From NCBI RefSeq assembly GCF_003436425.1, contig NZ_QSPK01000003.1, positions 1-51,548 on the forward strand: a stretch of DNA of 51,548 nucleotides, in the 5' to 3' direction. The notes under the pieces were generated by a model. The model saw only the letters and a list, made by a program, of their open reading frames with translations. It was not told where the DNA came from and did not search any database. The DNA is from Eubacterium sp. TM05-53 (GTDB taxonomy: Bacteria > Bacillota_I > Bacilli_A > Erysipelotrichales > Erysipelotrichaceae). Position 1 is the stretch's first letter, and every line of letters starts with the position of its first letter. The position numbers were made by a program, and so were the translations under genes. This document shows positions 13,613-22,639 of this stretch, piece after piece.

Positions 13613-14692
13613 TTACAGACCTACAAAAGCGGAGCGAAAACCTAGACTGTTCCAAGTGTCGGAGCGCGGGTAGGTCAAATTCAAAGCGAACACGCCTGCA
13701 TCGCTAGAATAATCGAAAGAGCCACCACGAAAAGGCAAACGCTCTCCCTTATTTCTCATATATATATAATCTCCATGATTTGCTTTTGTTCCATCAGGAT
13801 AAATTGCTAATGCCTTTAAAATTTCAGGTGGAGTGATACTTCCATCTGCTGTCATATCTTCAAATTGTCCTGCTGCATATGGCTCATCATTTGTTTGTTG
13901 ATGCTCTAGGGTTGTTACTAATTTAGGAAGTCCTTTTCCTGCATTTACAGTACCTGGATCTACTGTATAATCGAACTTTAATGTATTGGCTGATTTTGGA
14001 GTAACCAAGTTTCCACTCTTATCAATCGCTTTCCAATGGCTAGAATTTACAGTCATATCTGCATCGCTTGCTGCATTATTATCAGCAATAACTTGGATTT
14101 CACCATCAACTAAACGAAGTCCTCCAACCCATTCCCATACATTTCCATTCAAGTCAAAGATACCTGAATTGCTTCCATCATGCGCCCATGTAACTGGACC
14201 AGAACCTGTTCCAACTCTACCAGTTTTCCCATCATATTTATAGGTTTCTACACCTTTTTCATGTGGATATGATACATCACTTCCGTAATTGTTATTACCT
14301 CTTGGAAAGTATCCGTTCTTTTTGCACCACAAAGCAATTGCAGCCCATTCTGCATTTGTCATTAAGTGCCATCCTTTTCCTTTTTTTTCACAAGCTTTTC
14401 TTGCTGTATCAAAATCAATATAAGCTTTTGGATCTTGCATCGGTAAGGAATAAGCTCGATCGTTCATTACGATATTTTGATACTTACTTATGAAGATTTC
14501 ATCTTTTTCTACACCATTGACAATAAAGGCTGGATGAACTGAATTAGAACCTCCTTGAATAACATCTGAAATTTTAAATTTAGGAATTCTAACCATGATT
14601 GATGGATTCCCTAAATCATCAAATAATACTGTATTTTTTCCTCCTGTAGATGCTTCGATTGCTAACTTAATTGCATCAAAATTTGTCTCCAT
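13613..14692 (-). CDS. DGR target: C-type-lectin/FGE-fold tail tip protein with variable C terminus
   Basis: The 359-residue protein carries an FGE-sulfatase/C-type-lectin fold as found in DGR ligand-binding proteins: KGWHLMTNAEWAAIALWCKKNG (about 107-128), DLNGNVWEWVGG (about 180-191), and the terminal RGGSF...GFRSA. The last 39 residues before VGL are the VR. Template-derived changes fall at D327, Y328, T340, Y341, D345 and L350, plus a silent change in P342. These positions should be surface-exposed ligand contacts. As the last gene of the tail operon, it is probably the receptor-binding tip, and its variation would alter host range. Confidence 0.92.
   Translation of the reverse strand: METNFDAIKLAIEASTGGKNTVLFDDLGNPSIMVRIPKFKISDVIQGGSNSVHPAFIVNGVEKDEIFISKYQNIVMNDRAYSLPMQDPKAYIDFDTARKACEKKGKGWHLMTNAEWAAIALWCKKNGYFPRGNNNYGSDVSYPHEKGVETYKYDGKTGRVGTGSGPVTWAHDGSNSGIFDLNGNVWEWVGGLRLVDGEIQVIADNNAASDADMTVNSSHWKAIDKSGNLVTPKSANTLKFDYTVDPGTVNAGKGLPKLVTTLEHQQTNDEPYAAGQFEDMTADGSITPPEILKALAIYPDGTKANHGDYIYMRNKGERLPFRGGSFDYSSDAGVFALNLTYPRSDTWNSLGFRSAFVGL
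13626..13743 (-). repeat. DGR variable repeat (VR)
   Basis: 118 bp matching R3 apart from seven template-adenine substitutions: A to G three times, A to C twice and A to T twice on the coding strand. Identity ends at the conserved CGCTCCGCTTT, the likely initiation-of-homing segment, five codons before the stop. Confidence 0.96.
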
Positions 14693-15024
14693 TATTCTTC
14701 AACCTCCCATAATGTAATGACTACTTTTTTAATATCAAAAGGAACTGCCACCTTGTTGTATTTTGTGTGTCCTTCTTCATCCACACCATCTTCTACATAT
14801 TGATATTCTCTAGCTGGAATATCAATTTGAGCCACATAGTTGTGTGCAAGTCCCATACACAAACATCCAAATTCATCCATACAAATGTCGATATGCATTG
14901 GATCATCACGTTCATACTTTTCAAGATTTAACATCAATTCATCATTGAAAATAATTTTATTCCCCATGATTTCATAATCAATCTTTGTTCCTGCATTCAT
15001 GTTAATTACTTTTTCACCATTCAT
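14692..15024 (-). CDS. Tail-associated hypothetical protein
   Basis: A 110-residue acidic protein (AGTKIDYEIMGNKIIFNDEL, PAREYQYVEDGVDEEG) with mostly beta-type sequence. I do not recognise a named family. It overlaps its neighbours' start and stop codons in the tail fibre region, between a fibre-like protein and the DGR target. It may link the variable tip to the fibre or act as its chaperone. Function is inferred from position only. Confidence 0.6.
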   Translation of the reverse strand: MNGEKVINMNAGTKIDYEIMGNKIIFNDELMLNLEKYERDDPMHIDICMDEFGCLCMGLAHNYVAQIDIPAREYQYVEDGVDEEGHTKYNKVAVPFDIKKVVITLWEVEE

Positions 15025-15524
15025 TAATATCGTCCTCCTGTTACTTTATATTTTAATTTCACATTTTTTGCACTCCCTTTAAACGCCAATTTAAATCCAT
15101 TTAACTGTTTATCAAAAACTTCAATACTTTCAATGTTCCCATCCGTTTCTGATACTTCGATTTGAACTACATAATCAAAATTAGACCTCTTTTCTTTAAT
15201 CGGCACTGTTATCGAAGCAGATGAAAATGGATATTTGTTTGTATTTATGATAGTTACCTCACCAAACTCACCATGATTTTCTTCAGCTGCTCTTTGCAAT
15301 TGCAGCATTTCTTGTTGCAAAAACAGAGCAAGAATCTGATTGGCAAGAATACCTTCTTCCATGTTGTTATAGTTCTTAGCGTTTCTTGGTGTCCCTTGTT
15401 GAATCACATCACCTTCTGCACGAACTATATCTGCAGTCCCATCTTCATTGTTTGTAATTCGTCTACGCATCGGATATTGCGTAACGTGATCGAGCCATTT
15501 TGTTGCTTTATACAATAATCCCAT
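15024..15524 (-). CDS. Putative tail fibre / baseplate appendage protein
   Basis: A 166-residue protein starting with MGLLYKATKWLDHVTQYPMR and containing EGDVIQQGTPRNAKNYNNMEEGI, a pattern common near the N terminus of Firmicutes phage fibre or structural proteins. The second half is beta-rich (VTIINTNKYPFSSASITVPI). It probably attaches the DGR-diversified tip to the baseplate. The specific role is not established. Confidence 0.6.
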   Translation of the reverse strand: MGLLYKATKWLDHVTQYPMRRRITNNEDGTADIVRAEGDVIQQGTPRNAKNYNNMEEGILANQILALFLQQEMLQLQRAAEENHGEFGEVTIINTNKYPFSSASITVPIKEKRSNFDYVVQIEVSETDGNIESIEVFDKQLNGFKLAFKGSAKNVKLKYKVTGGRY

Positions 15525-15525
15525 A

Positions 15526-15834
15526 CTAGCTTACCTCCATAAAATTAATCGTTATCTTTACAATAATTCCTTCATTCAAAGGATTGAATTTAATATTTTC
15601 AGCCTTTTTATAAAATAGATCTCCTGATGTATCATATAAGGCAATTTCAGATACAGTTACTTCTTGAGCGATTGATGGGTTAAGTTGTAAATGCAATACC
15701 AACTCCGATTCTTTCTCTTCAATACTGTTAATCGTTGCCTCATGATAGGTATTTTGGATTTTATACTTTGCTGAAACAATTTCTCTACGTGTATGAGATA
15801 CCAAACCTTTAAATGCCTTCGTACTAAATGGCAT
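15526..15834 (-). CDS. Baseplate/fibre junction protein, hypothetical
   Basis: A 102-residue beta-rich protein. I placed the start at 15834 (MPFSTKAF), seven bases after AGGAGG; longer alternatives start too close to that site or lie upstream of it. The sequence (VTVSEIALYDTSGDLFYKKAENI) resembles short tail proteins found between XkdU and fibre genes in PBSX-type phages. Role inferred from gene order. Confidence 0.6.
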   Translation of the reverse strand: MPFSTKAFKGLVSHTRREIVSAKYKIQNTYHEATINSIEEKESELVLHLQLNPSIAQEVTVSEIALYDTSGDLFYKKAENIKFNPLNEGIIVKITINFMEVS

Positions 15835-15845
15835 ATCCATACCTC

Positions 15846-16733
15846 CTAATCTTCGCCACAATAATCGCCATCTTCTTGGGCAAATAAAAGCGGTGTGGCG
15901 TAGTTTTCTGTTTCCACGTTTATTTGTCCGTTCTCTTCATTATCAACGCCCAGCGTTGAAATATGGGGTATTATCCCTACTTCAAAAGATGTAAAGTCAT
16001 AATCATATTCATGCGTTTCATGTACTGCGTTAACTTTAATATCTCCATCCTTTATGCTTCCTAAAGTAGAAATTACTGGATATTGACCTGCAAACACATA
16101 AGGGAATGAATGACTTTCTTTTCTTGCTTTAACTTGTATTCCTGTTTCTTCTATCTTTCCTAGATAGCTTAGATCAGGTGTTTCTCCACAATAATCATAA
16201 TCATTGCCAAGACCACCACATACATCATGAGCTACTTTGTAAATGGTTGAACTGACTTTAATTCCAATCGTCCATTTCCAACACATCATAACTGCAAAAG
16301 CAAGATGTGCTGGTTTAATGATTTCTACTGCTGCTTTGATATCTTCGATATTGATTAATTGGTCATTATCTCTTAAGACATCAATCATAAAAGTATACTT
16401 ATCGTAGTATTCTTCTATTTCCGTATTGCATCCTGTAATAGATGAAACAACTGTTTTGATGGCATCTACAGTTGAATTTGTTCTTGTATTTAGCTTCGCA
16501 AGAATTCTTCCTATTCTTTCTGAATCGGTAAGAGCAGGACTGACATTCAATCCAAACATCTTCTCATATCTTGAAAGGTAAATACTGGCTGTACTGATTG
16601 AAGTTTGATTACGCATCAATTCAATATAGTCAAAGAACTCATCTAGACCTTTTTGCTCGGCATATAAAAGTTCCTTCATTTCAGGAATATCAAGTATAAA
16701 TTGAGGAAGATAGTTAACTGAATCAATTCTCAT
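15846..16733 (-). CDS. Baseplate protein, XkdU/YmfQ-like (DUF2313)
   Basis: A 295-residue protein whose N-terminal 200 residues match the DUF2313 pattern: YLPQFILDIPEMKELLYAEQ, TSISTASIYLSRYEKMFGL, RIGRILAKLNTRTNSTVDAIK and IKPAHLAF. It corresponds to Mu gp48/XkdU, which closes the baseplate wedge. The C-terminal 100 residues carry three loose repeats around a YDY or YCGE element (PDLSYLGKIEETGIQVKARKE), an added domain not typical for short members. It overlaps the baseplate J gene by 11 bases. Confidence 0.8.
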   Translation of the reverse strand: MRIDSVNYLPQFILDIPEMKELLYAEQKGLDEFFDYIELMRNQTSISTASIYLSRYEKMFGLNVSPALTDSERIGRILAKLNTRTNSTVDAIKTVVSSITGCNTEIEEYYDKYTFMIDVLRDNDQLINIEDIKAAVEIIKPAHLAFAVMMCWKWTIGIKVSSTIYKVAHDVCGGLGNDYDYCGETPDLSYLGKIEETGIQVKARKESHSFPYVFAGQYPVISTLGSIKDGDIKVNAVHETHEYDYDFTSFEVGIIPHISTLGVDNEENGQINVETENYATPLLFAQEDGDYCGED

Positions 16734-17823
16734 GAAGCGTTATCTCCGATAGAGAAAAGAATTCTGCAGCTTCTGCCATGATGGATTGTTTACCACCATT
16801 AATCGTATAATCCAAGACATCTGAAACTCCTTCAACATTAAATATCAAGTCGCTTATCTTGAAGTAAGATAACACCTTGCTTTCTTCCTCATAAGCAATT
16901 CCTGTTAGATATTCACGAATAATACGATTGGCTTCTGTTTGAACATCAGCAAGCCTATGACCAGCTGAAACTTTAATTGTGCCATCAATAACAATTTCTT
17001 TTGCTTCAGCTTTTGAAACTGTTACTTTAGCACCTATTGGTCTTTGTGTTTCAATGTAGTCAGCAACATTTTTTATAACTGTATCATCAGGAGCAGTCCC
17101 ACCCGAAGATAAAATTACGACTTTAACAGTCCCAGCTCCATTCCATAAAGGGATACATCGAGCGTTACCGACACCTGAAACCTGCTTCGCCCAATATATA
17201 TAAGAATTGGCATTTCCTGAAGCAATCGGCATTTGTATCTTTTCATAAATCCTTTTACGGTAAGAATCATCCGTTTCTTCTTCAGCTCCACCTTCAAAAG
17301 GCTCTTCGTTGGTTACTTTTACACCATCAATTCCTTCGGTAGCCCTAATTCCAGTAATCGCACCTGCTAGAACGTTTCCAGCAATTCCGAGTTCTGTACA
17401 TGTCGCTCTCACACTAACTGTTCCTGAAGGAGAGATGATTGCTTCAAAATCAGTTGTAAACGTGTGGGTGTCCGACAAAAGGGTTGTTCGTTTTGGAATA
17501 ATCGTTCCTTGCGCTCCTGTGAATTTAACATAGCCACTAGAAGCAGTTGCTGGATTTCTTGCCAATCCATAATCTAATCCTTTTCGATCTAAAAATTCAT
17601 ATACTGCTGTGTCTAGCATTGCCATATCAATGAAATCAATAATTCGCATATTCATAGCTCTTGCCATTTCTTGAGCTACTGCCTGTATGCTATCCATAGC
17701 AAATGAACCTTCGATTTTAGATGCTGGATTATTCAAGTATGATCTAATACGACTTTTGATTTCTTCAGCAGTGTATTCGCCATTACTCATAGCATCTATC
17801 ACTTCTTGATAATCTCTTTCCAT
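16723..17823 (-). CDS. xkdT: Baseplate J-like protein (XkdT)
   Basis: The 366-residue protein shows the baseplate J signature: ASSGYVKFTGAQGTIIPKRT, the TELGIAGNVLAGAITGIR segment (about 141-158), and EGGAEEETDDSYRKRIYEKI (about 176-195). It forms the baseplate wedge that connects hub and fibres in contractile tails (P2 gpJ, Mu gp47, PBSX XkdT). Confidence 0.93.
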   Translation of the reverse strand: MERDYQEVIDAMSNGEYTAEEIKSRIRSYLNNPASKIEGSFAMDSIQAVAQEMARAMNMRIIDFIDMAMLDTAVYEFLDRKGLDYGLARNPATASSGYVKFTGAQGTIIPKRTTLLSDTHTFTTDFEAIISPSGTVSVRATCTELGIAGNVLAGAITGIRATEGIDGVKVTNEEPFEGGAEEETDDSYRKRIYEKIQMPIASGNANSYIYWAKQVSGVGNARCIPLWNGAGTVKVVILSSGGTAPDDTVIKNVADYIETQRPIGAKVTVSKAEAKEIVIDGTIKVSAGHRLADVQTEANRIIREYLTGIAYEEESKVLSYFKISDLIFNVEGVSDVLDYTINGGKQSIMAEAAEFFSLSEITLHEN

Positions 17824-18278
17824 TATCCAACACCTTCTTTCATTATCTGTTCATACTGCATTTGTCCATATATAGAAATTACAGTAAATCGAATCAATAC
17901 TTCCGAGCCTTTTACTTCAAATTCAAAACTATTCAATTCCTGAATATAAGGGTTATACATCAATGCTTCTGTAATATATCGCTTGAGTTCCAAAAGCAAT
18001 ATTTCTTGGTCGATAGATTGTGCTATCATAGAAAACATCTCATTTCCATAATCTTCCGTATAGGCTAGATGCTGATAGCGTGGAGTCATTAATGCCTTAT
18101 ATATCCAAACTTTCAAAGCCTCATTTCGATATACATAATAGTTTTGTCCTGCGCTGTTAGTTAAAAGGCAGTTATTTTTGAAATCAAACGCATACTCGCA
18201 TAATTCTTCTAATTTATCACTCTCAATAACATCTTCGTACTTGCTTGTATCAATAAAAGGAAAGATTGAATTGCTCAT
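17823..18278 (-). CDS. xkdS: Baseplate wedge protein XkdS-like (DUF2634)
   Basis: A 151-residue protein matching the XkdS family order and size, with LLTNSAGQNYYVYRNEALKVWIYKAL and YGNEMFSMIAQSIDQEILLLELKR. It is the lysozyme-less gp25/W-like wedge component that initiates sheath assembly. Its neighbours are DUF2577 and baseplate J, the standard PBSX order, and overlaps on both sides indicate coupled translation. Confidence 0.82.
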   Translation of the reverse strand: MSNSIFPFIDTSKYEDVIESDKLEELCEYAFDFKNNCLLTNSAGQNYYVYRNEALKVWIYKALMTPRYQHLAYTEDYGNEMFSMIAQSIDQEILLLELKRYITEALMYNPYIQELNSFEFEVKGSEVLIRFTVISIYGQMQYEQIMKEGVG

Positions 18279-18631
18279 GCGACCTTCGTGACTCTTTCCA
18301 ATACATAAAAGGAAACACCATCTAAAAGAACGATAACAGTATCGCCAGCACTTAATAGGTCAGCTTTAAACATCTTTCTTGTAAAGCTAAGTAAACTGCT
18401 AGGAACATAATCGTGATTTTCATCCCAAGTAATATTGGAATCTATCGCTTTTGATGATGTCTTTAGAAATGAGTTATTCACATAAATATGTTCAGTAATC
18501 GTTTGATCATACAGCTTTAGTTTGAATGGACTTGTGCTGACTACTTTGGCAACATAAAGATTGTTGCTATTTTGACATTTACTCTTTAGTGCATTCACTA
18601 AATCCACTATTTTTCTATCTGTTTTTTTCAT
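18275..18631 (-). CDS. Phage tail protein, DUF2577 (XkdR-like)
   Basis: A 118-residue beta-rich protein with TSPFKLKLYDQ, DHDYVPSSLL-type sequence and AGDTVIVLLDGVSFYVLERV near the end. These are DUF2577 features of the small tail spike or plug protein found between the XkdQ hub and XkdS wedge genes. It likely sits at the baseplate tip. Confidence 0.78.
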   Translation of the reverse strand: MKKTDRKIVDLVNALKSKCQNSNNLYVAKVVSTSPFKLKLYDQTITEHIYVNNSFLKTSSKAIDSNITWDENHDYVPSSLLSFTRKMFKADLLSAGDTVIVLLDGVSFYVLERVTKVA

Positions 18632-18643
18632 AGGTGCTCCTTT

Positions 18644-19600
18644 CTAGGATGTAGGAAGTTCCTTTTCATCCATCATATTTTCAAATGCTAATGTGAGTGA
18701 CATTTCGTGTTTCCCATCCATAAATGTATGAGAATCACTTTCAATATAAAAAAGACCATACAGTCCAGACTTACTTTCCTGTACCGCTACTGAATATCCT
18801 GATATCGCACGTGCATCACCTAAAGCTAGAACAGAACCATTTTTATCAATTCCATGCATGAGCGCTTTTGCCTCAACGTTGGAATCTTTCCCATCCTGTG
18901 TTTTATAAACTTTTTGAATTGTTCCATACTTATTCATAGAATCAATATCTTCTAATGTCCTGATGGCATTTCCTTCCTTATCGGTAATCACCACTTTATT
19001 GACTACATTTTCAGAAGTCACTGAATAAGTACTATCTTCAAGATTGTACGTGCCTTCTAAAATAACATTTGAATACTGACCTTTTTGGATGATATTCAAT
19101 TTGTTTATATCTTTCATAATAGGGATATAAACATTTCCAGTTTGATAGCCTGCTTGCGTATAAGCAATCATTATCGCCTCATAAGCTGATTTACCAAGGC
19201 AAGGATAATAAACCTTAACATTTGTTGAAGCTAGACTTCCGACTGGAATATTGAGATCGTTACAAATTGACCTTGTAATTGCTTCAGGAGTTGAATTGAA
19301 TATCTTGGATATTTCTGATTTGTTGACATAGAACAGTAGATCATATGCTAGAAAAGTGAAACTCTTTTCTGCTGCTTTCCTATCTTTTTTATGAATGACT
19401 CCACCAAAGATAGCTTTTCCTGCATCGTCTTTAAAAATGATGTCATCTCCTTCGTTGATAGAAACTGCTGGCATCAACTTATCTATGTCGTTTTGATAAA
19501 TTACAAAATTGAGCTTTCTAGATACTTCTTTTGTATCGCCTGACCATGTTATCTCCCTTACTAGCTCAATGATATCTTTTCCACCTGTTAATAATTGCAT
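18644..19600 (-). CDS. xkdQ: Baseplate hub protein XkdQ-like
   Basis: A 318-residue protein of the gpD/XkdQ hub family, which forms the central baseplate ring. Recognised parts include ITWSGDTKEVSRKLNFVIYQ, a VYYPCLGKSAYEAIMIAYTQAGYQ region and DGKHEMSLTLAFENMMDEKE at the C terminus. The ATG overlaps the stop region of the upstream LysM protein, as in PBSX. Confidence 0.85.
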   Translation of the reverse strand: MQLLTGGKDIIELVREITWSGDTKEVSRKLNFVIYQNDIDKLMPAVSINEGDDIIFKDDAGKAIFGGVIHKKDRKAAEKSFTFLAYDLLFYVNKSEISKIFNSTPEAITRSICNDLNIPVGSLASTNVKVYYPCLGKSAYEAIMIAYTQAGYQTGNVYIPIMKDINKLNIIQKGQYSNVILEGTYNLEDSTYSVTSENVVNKVVITDKEGNAIRTLEDIDSMNKYGTIQKVYKTQDGKDSNVEAKALMHGIDKNGSVLALGDARAISGYSVAVQESKSGLYGLFYIESDSHTFMDGKHEMSLTLAFENMMDEKELPTS

Positions 19601-20310
19601 TATGGAATCGTTATGCTCGTACCTGGGAAAATCCAGTGTCCGTTTTGTGAGCTTCTAAACCCTCGGCTCTTGGCTACAGACTCTATAGTTCCTTTGTTAG
19701 CGTTATATATCTTTGAATATTGAGCGCCATTTCCATAGTATCTTGTAGCAATTGCCCATAAAGTATCACCACTTTTGATAGTGTATGATCTTCCTGCAGA
19801 TGAGCCACCTGATGGTTTAGACTTTGAGGGAGCAGTTGGGGCAGGTCTTCTTTGAATAGAACTTTTCACTTTGGTCGAAACTTTAACAGTTGGGACGTTT
19901 AAAGTTTTATATTCAACTAACTCAATGCTGTAATAAATATCATCATCTCCTTCACGATGTGTTGCCGTGAAGTTATTGATTGCCATGGCTAGATTGATAT
20001 CCATATCTGATATGATCAAGCGAACAATCATATTTTTATCTTTCCATTTTTTAAAAAGAGCCTTGCACTCCTGTGGTGTCCTAACCCCTCCATATCTTTT
20101 ATAAAAAGGCGAACTTTCAGAAGGGAAGAAGCTCTCAAGCGTTGTCGTTATCAAGCCTCTGTTCCCTAAAAGAAGTGCAGTTCCCACTTCCAACAAATTA
20201 ATCTGCTGGTTATTTTGCATATCGGTAAAAACAATAGAAGCTGGATTTACTGATAGCTTTAAAAATTCCTGTCGGTTATTCACATTCAATTCAATTATTC
20301 TTCTTTTCAT
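19600..20310 (-). CDS. xkdP: LysM tail protein (XkdP-like)
   Basis: A 236-residue protein. The N-terminal domain (about 1-140) is the XkdP/gp53-like baseplate or tail region. A Ser/Pro/Lys linker leads to a C-terminal LysM domain (YTIKSGDTLWAIATRYYGNG, about 180-236) that binds peptidoglycan. It connects tape measure and hub. I chose ATG 20310 because AAGGAGA stands just upstream; the frame extends ten codons further. Confidence 0.87.
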   Translation of the reverse strand: MKRRIIELNVNNRQEFLKLSVNPASIVFTDMQNNQQINLLEVGTALLLGNRGLITTTLESFFPSESSPFYKRYGGVRTPQECKALFKKWKDKNMIVRLIISDMDINLAMAINNFTATHREGDDDIYYSIELVEYKTLNVPTVKVSTKVKSSIQRRPAPTAPSKSKPSGGSSAGRSYTIKSGDTLWAIATRYYGNGAQYSKIYNANKGTIESVAKSRGFRSSQNGHWIFPGTSITIP

Positions 20311-20323
20311 GCAAATCTCCTTC

Positions 20324-22639
20324 CTATAAATTCTCAACAACTTCTAAAATCTTATCAGCCACTTCTTCAGCAATATCATCAATATCTTGTTTTTCCTTGA
20401 CTACGATACTTTCTGCAAGTTTTGCAATCGTGATGACTACTGATAAATTCTTTCCACTAGAAGCTGGAGACATAGTGTTTCCATTGGTCATCGGTATATC
20501 TTTACTTACAGTAGGCAATTGGATACTAAATCCAGCCATCCTACTCATAATCTGTCCTGCTAACTGACCAATCCAACCTGTATTTCTTTCAAGAGGCATG
20601 ACCGCTTCTTTACCAGCTTCACCAATGACCGCTGTTGTTGCCTCATTGACAACACCACCCTTGGCAAGGTATGGGATTTGTCCTAAGTTTAATCCCCAAT
20701 GTTGACCACCAACAACTGGAACCCAGTCAGGGATATCAACTGAAATACTATTGATTGCCCTAATCGCTCCATTGATAATCGCAATGACTGCATTGATAGG
20801 AGCTTTACAAATTTCAGCGATGCCACCAAAGATTGAGCCAAAGGCATCTACGACTCCTTGCCAGCTTCCTGACCAAATAGCACTGATCAAATCAAGTCCA
20901 CCTTGAATTACCGTACTCATACCTGATATTGCATTCGTTACAACTTCACTGATTGCTGAGAAGGTATCTGAAATAATAGGCGCTATCGCTACGATAACAT
21001 CTGCAATCATTGAAAAAGCATTCCCAAGTGGAGGTAATACAGTTGTGACTATATTTCCAATGGTTGTAACGATAGTAGAAAAAATCGGTTGAACTGCTGG
21101 TAAGATACGAGCAATCGCTTGAATAATCTGGTCAATTATCGGTGTTGCCTTGACTACTACATTTTGTATCGTAGTAACGATCGTTCCACCAAAGGTCATG
21201 ATTGGTGGCAACATCTGCTGAACTCCTGAAATAATTGATTGGATCGCAGGCATCATCATTTTGAAACCATTAATAAACGATGGCATGATTGATGATATGT
21301 ATTGAATTCCTTTTCCAAGTCCTTCACCAAACGTTACACCGAACTCTTGAATGTAAGGCATCGCTTTATCAATCAAGCCGATAATGTTTGTAAAGACTGG
21401 TTTTAGCTGTTCTACAATATTCAATCCAAAATCAGCCATTCCTGACTTTAACTTACCAGTAATTGTAGACAATAACCCTGAACCAGTTGAAGCCAGTTTG
21501 GATGCAGCGCCACCATAGAAGTTTTCTAAATCTTTGGAAATACCTTCAAATCCTTTTTGTTTAAATTCATCAGCTGATACTTTAAAGCCAAATTCCTTTA
21601 AACGCTCCATTTCTCCAAGTTTCGCATCAGCTAAGGCTTCCATTGCATCACTGATTGATTTCGTACCACCTGAAGCGGCTGCCATGTCTTCTGCAAGTCT
21701 AACCAAGGACATCGCTGACTTCGTGTTTCCTTGTGTAATCGCTATTGCACGACTTCCTGCTTGAATGACTTCGCCAGTTTCAAATGGTGTCGCATTGGCA
21801 TTTTGTCTTAACTGCTCAGTAAATGTTTTTGCAGCTTCTTTTATCTGTGCTTCACCATAATCTTTATTGGTAGCACCGATAAAGTGTTCAATACTGACTT
21901 GTTGATTTTCTAAAGCCATTCCTGATTTAACTGCAGCGCCAAGTGTAGCAGTAGTGACTGTCGCTGCTACTGTTACAGGAATGACTAATTTCTTTCCTAT
22001 TTTAGCCAATCCCTTCATAGCAGAAGATATACCACTGGCTGTTTTGTTGACTGCTGTTATCGTTGCCTTATACGCTTTTTTGGTTAACGTCTTTAAAGCG
22101 AGCTTAATCGGAGATAACTTGCTGGTTATCATGTCCTTCAAAAGCACCACTGGTCTTGCGACTGTTTTTGAAAGCCACTTCGTTTCTGCTTTGATTTTCT
22201 TAGCCTTTGAAGTGAAGTTATCCTTAATCTTGACGATAGGGGAAACTACTTTATTTTTTAGATCATTAAACAATTTGATTGTAGATTTCAGTTTAGATAA
22301 TGCATGGTCTCTAATTTTAACAATCGGTGCAACTGTCATTGTTGATAGTTTTAAAAGCCTTTTATAAATAGTATTTAACTTGATTAAAGCTGCGTTATCT
22401 TCTAAATGAAACCTTGCTTTTAGATTGTTCTTAAATTCATTTGCTTTGGATTGCATGGCTCGAATTGATTTCATGGCTGATGTTGTCTCAATAGCTGGTT
22501 TATATTTATGATCCCATGCTTTTTTCAACTCATCTCTTGTTGATTTGACCTCGTCCTTGAAGGTCTTATGCTCATCTTTTAACTTTTTAAGCGTTCCTAT
22601 ACCTTCATCTGAAATCTTAATTTTTTCAACAATTGCCAT
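20324..22639 (-). CDS. Tail tape measure protein
   Basis: A 771-residue protein, the longest phage gene, as expected for the tail length ruler. It has N-terminal coiled-coil repeats (KLKDEHKTFKDEVKSTRDEL; KxxxAxxIKxxxxTxxK), a central hydrophobic stretch (VTVAATVTTATLGAAVKSGM, about 233-252), and repeated ILPAVQPIFSTIVTTIGNIV segments. The C-terminal part has GGVVNEATTAVIGEAGKEAVMPLE, a TMP signature. The start at 22639 follows GGAGGTGGCAAGA. Confidence 0.92.
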   Translation of the reverse strand: MAIVEKIKISDEGIGTLKKLKDEHKTFKDEVKSTRDELKKAWDHKYKPAIETTSAMKSIRAMQSKANEFKNNLKARFHLEDNAALIKLNTIYKRLLKLSTMTVAPIVKIRDHALSKLKSTIKLFNDLKNKVVSPIVKIKDNFTSKAKKIKAETKWLSKTVARPVVLLKDMITSKLSPIKLALKTLTKKAYKATITAVNKTASGISSAMKGLAKIGKKLVIPVTVAATVTTATLGAAVKSGMALENQQVSIEHFIGATNKDYGEAQIKEAAKTFTEQLRQNANATPFETGEVIQAGSRAIAITQGNTKSAMSLVRLAEDMAAASGGTKSISDAMEALADAKLGEMERLKEFGFKVSADEFKQKGFEGISKDLENFYGGAASKLASTGSGLLSTITGKLKSGMADFGLNIVEQLKPVFTNIIGLIDKAMPYIQEFGVTFGEGLGKGIQYISSIMPSFINGFKMMMPAIQSIISGVQQMLPPIMTFGGTIVTTIQNVVVKATPIIDQIIQAIARILPAVQPIFSTIVTTIGNIVTTVLPPLGNAFSMIADVIVAIAPIISDTFSAISEVVTNAISGMSTVIQGGLDLISAIWSGSWQGVVDAFGSIFGGIAEICKAPINAVIAIINGAIRAINSISVDIPDWVPVVGGQHWGLNLGQIPYLAKGGVVNEATTAVIGEAGKEAVMPLERNTGWIGQLAGQIMSRMAGFSIQLPTVSKDIPMTNGNTMSPASSGKNLSVVITIAKLAESIVVKEKQDIDDIAEEVADKILEVVENL

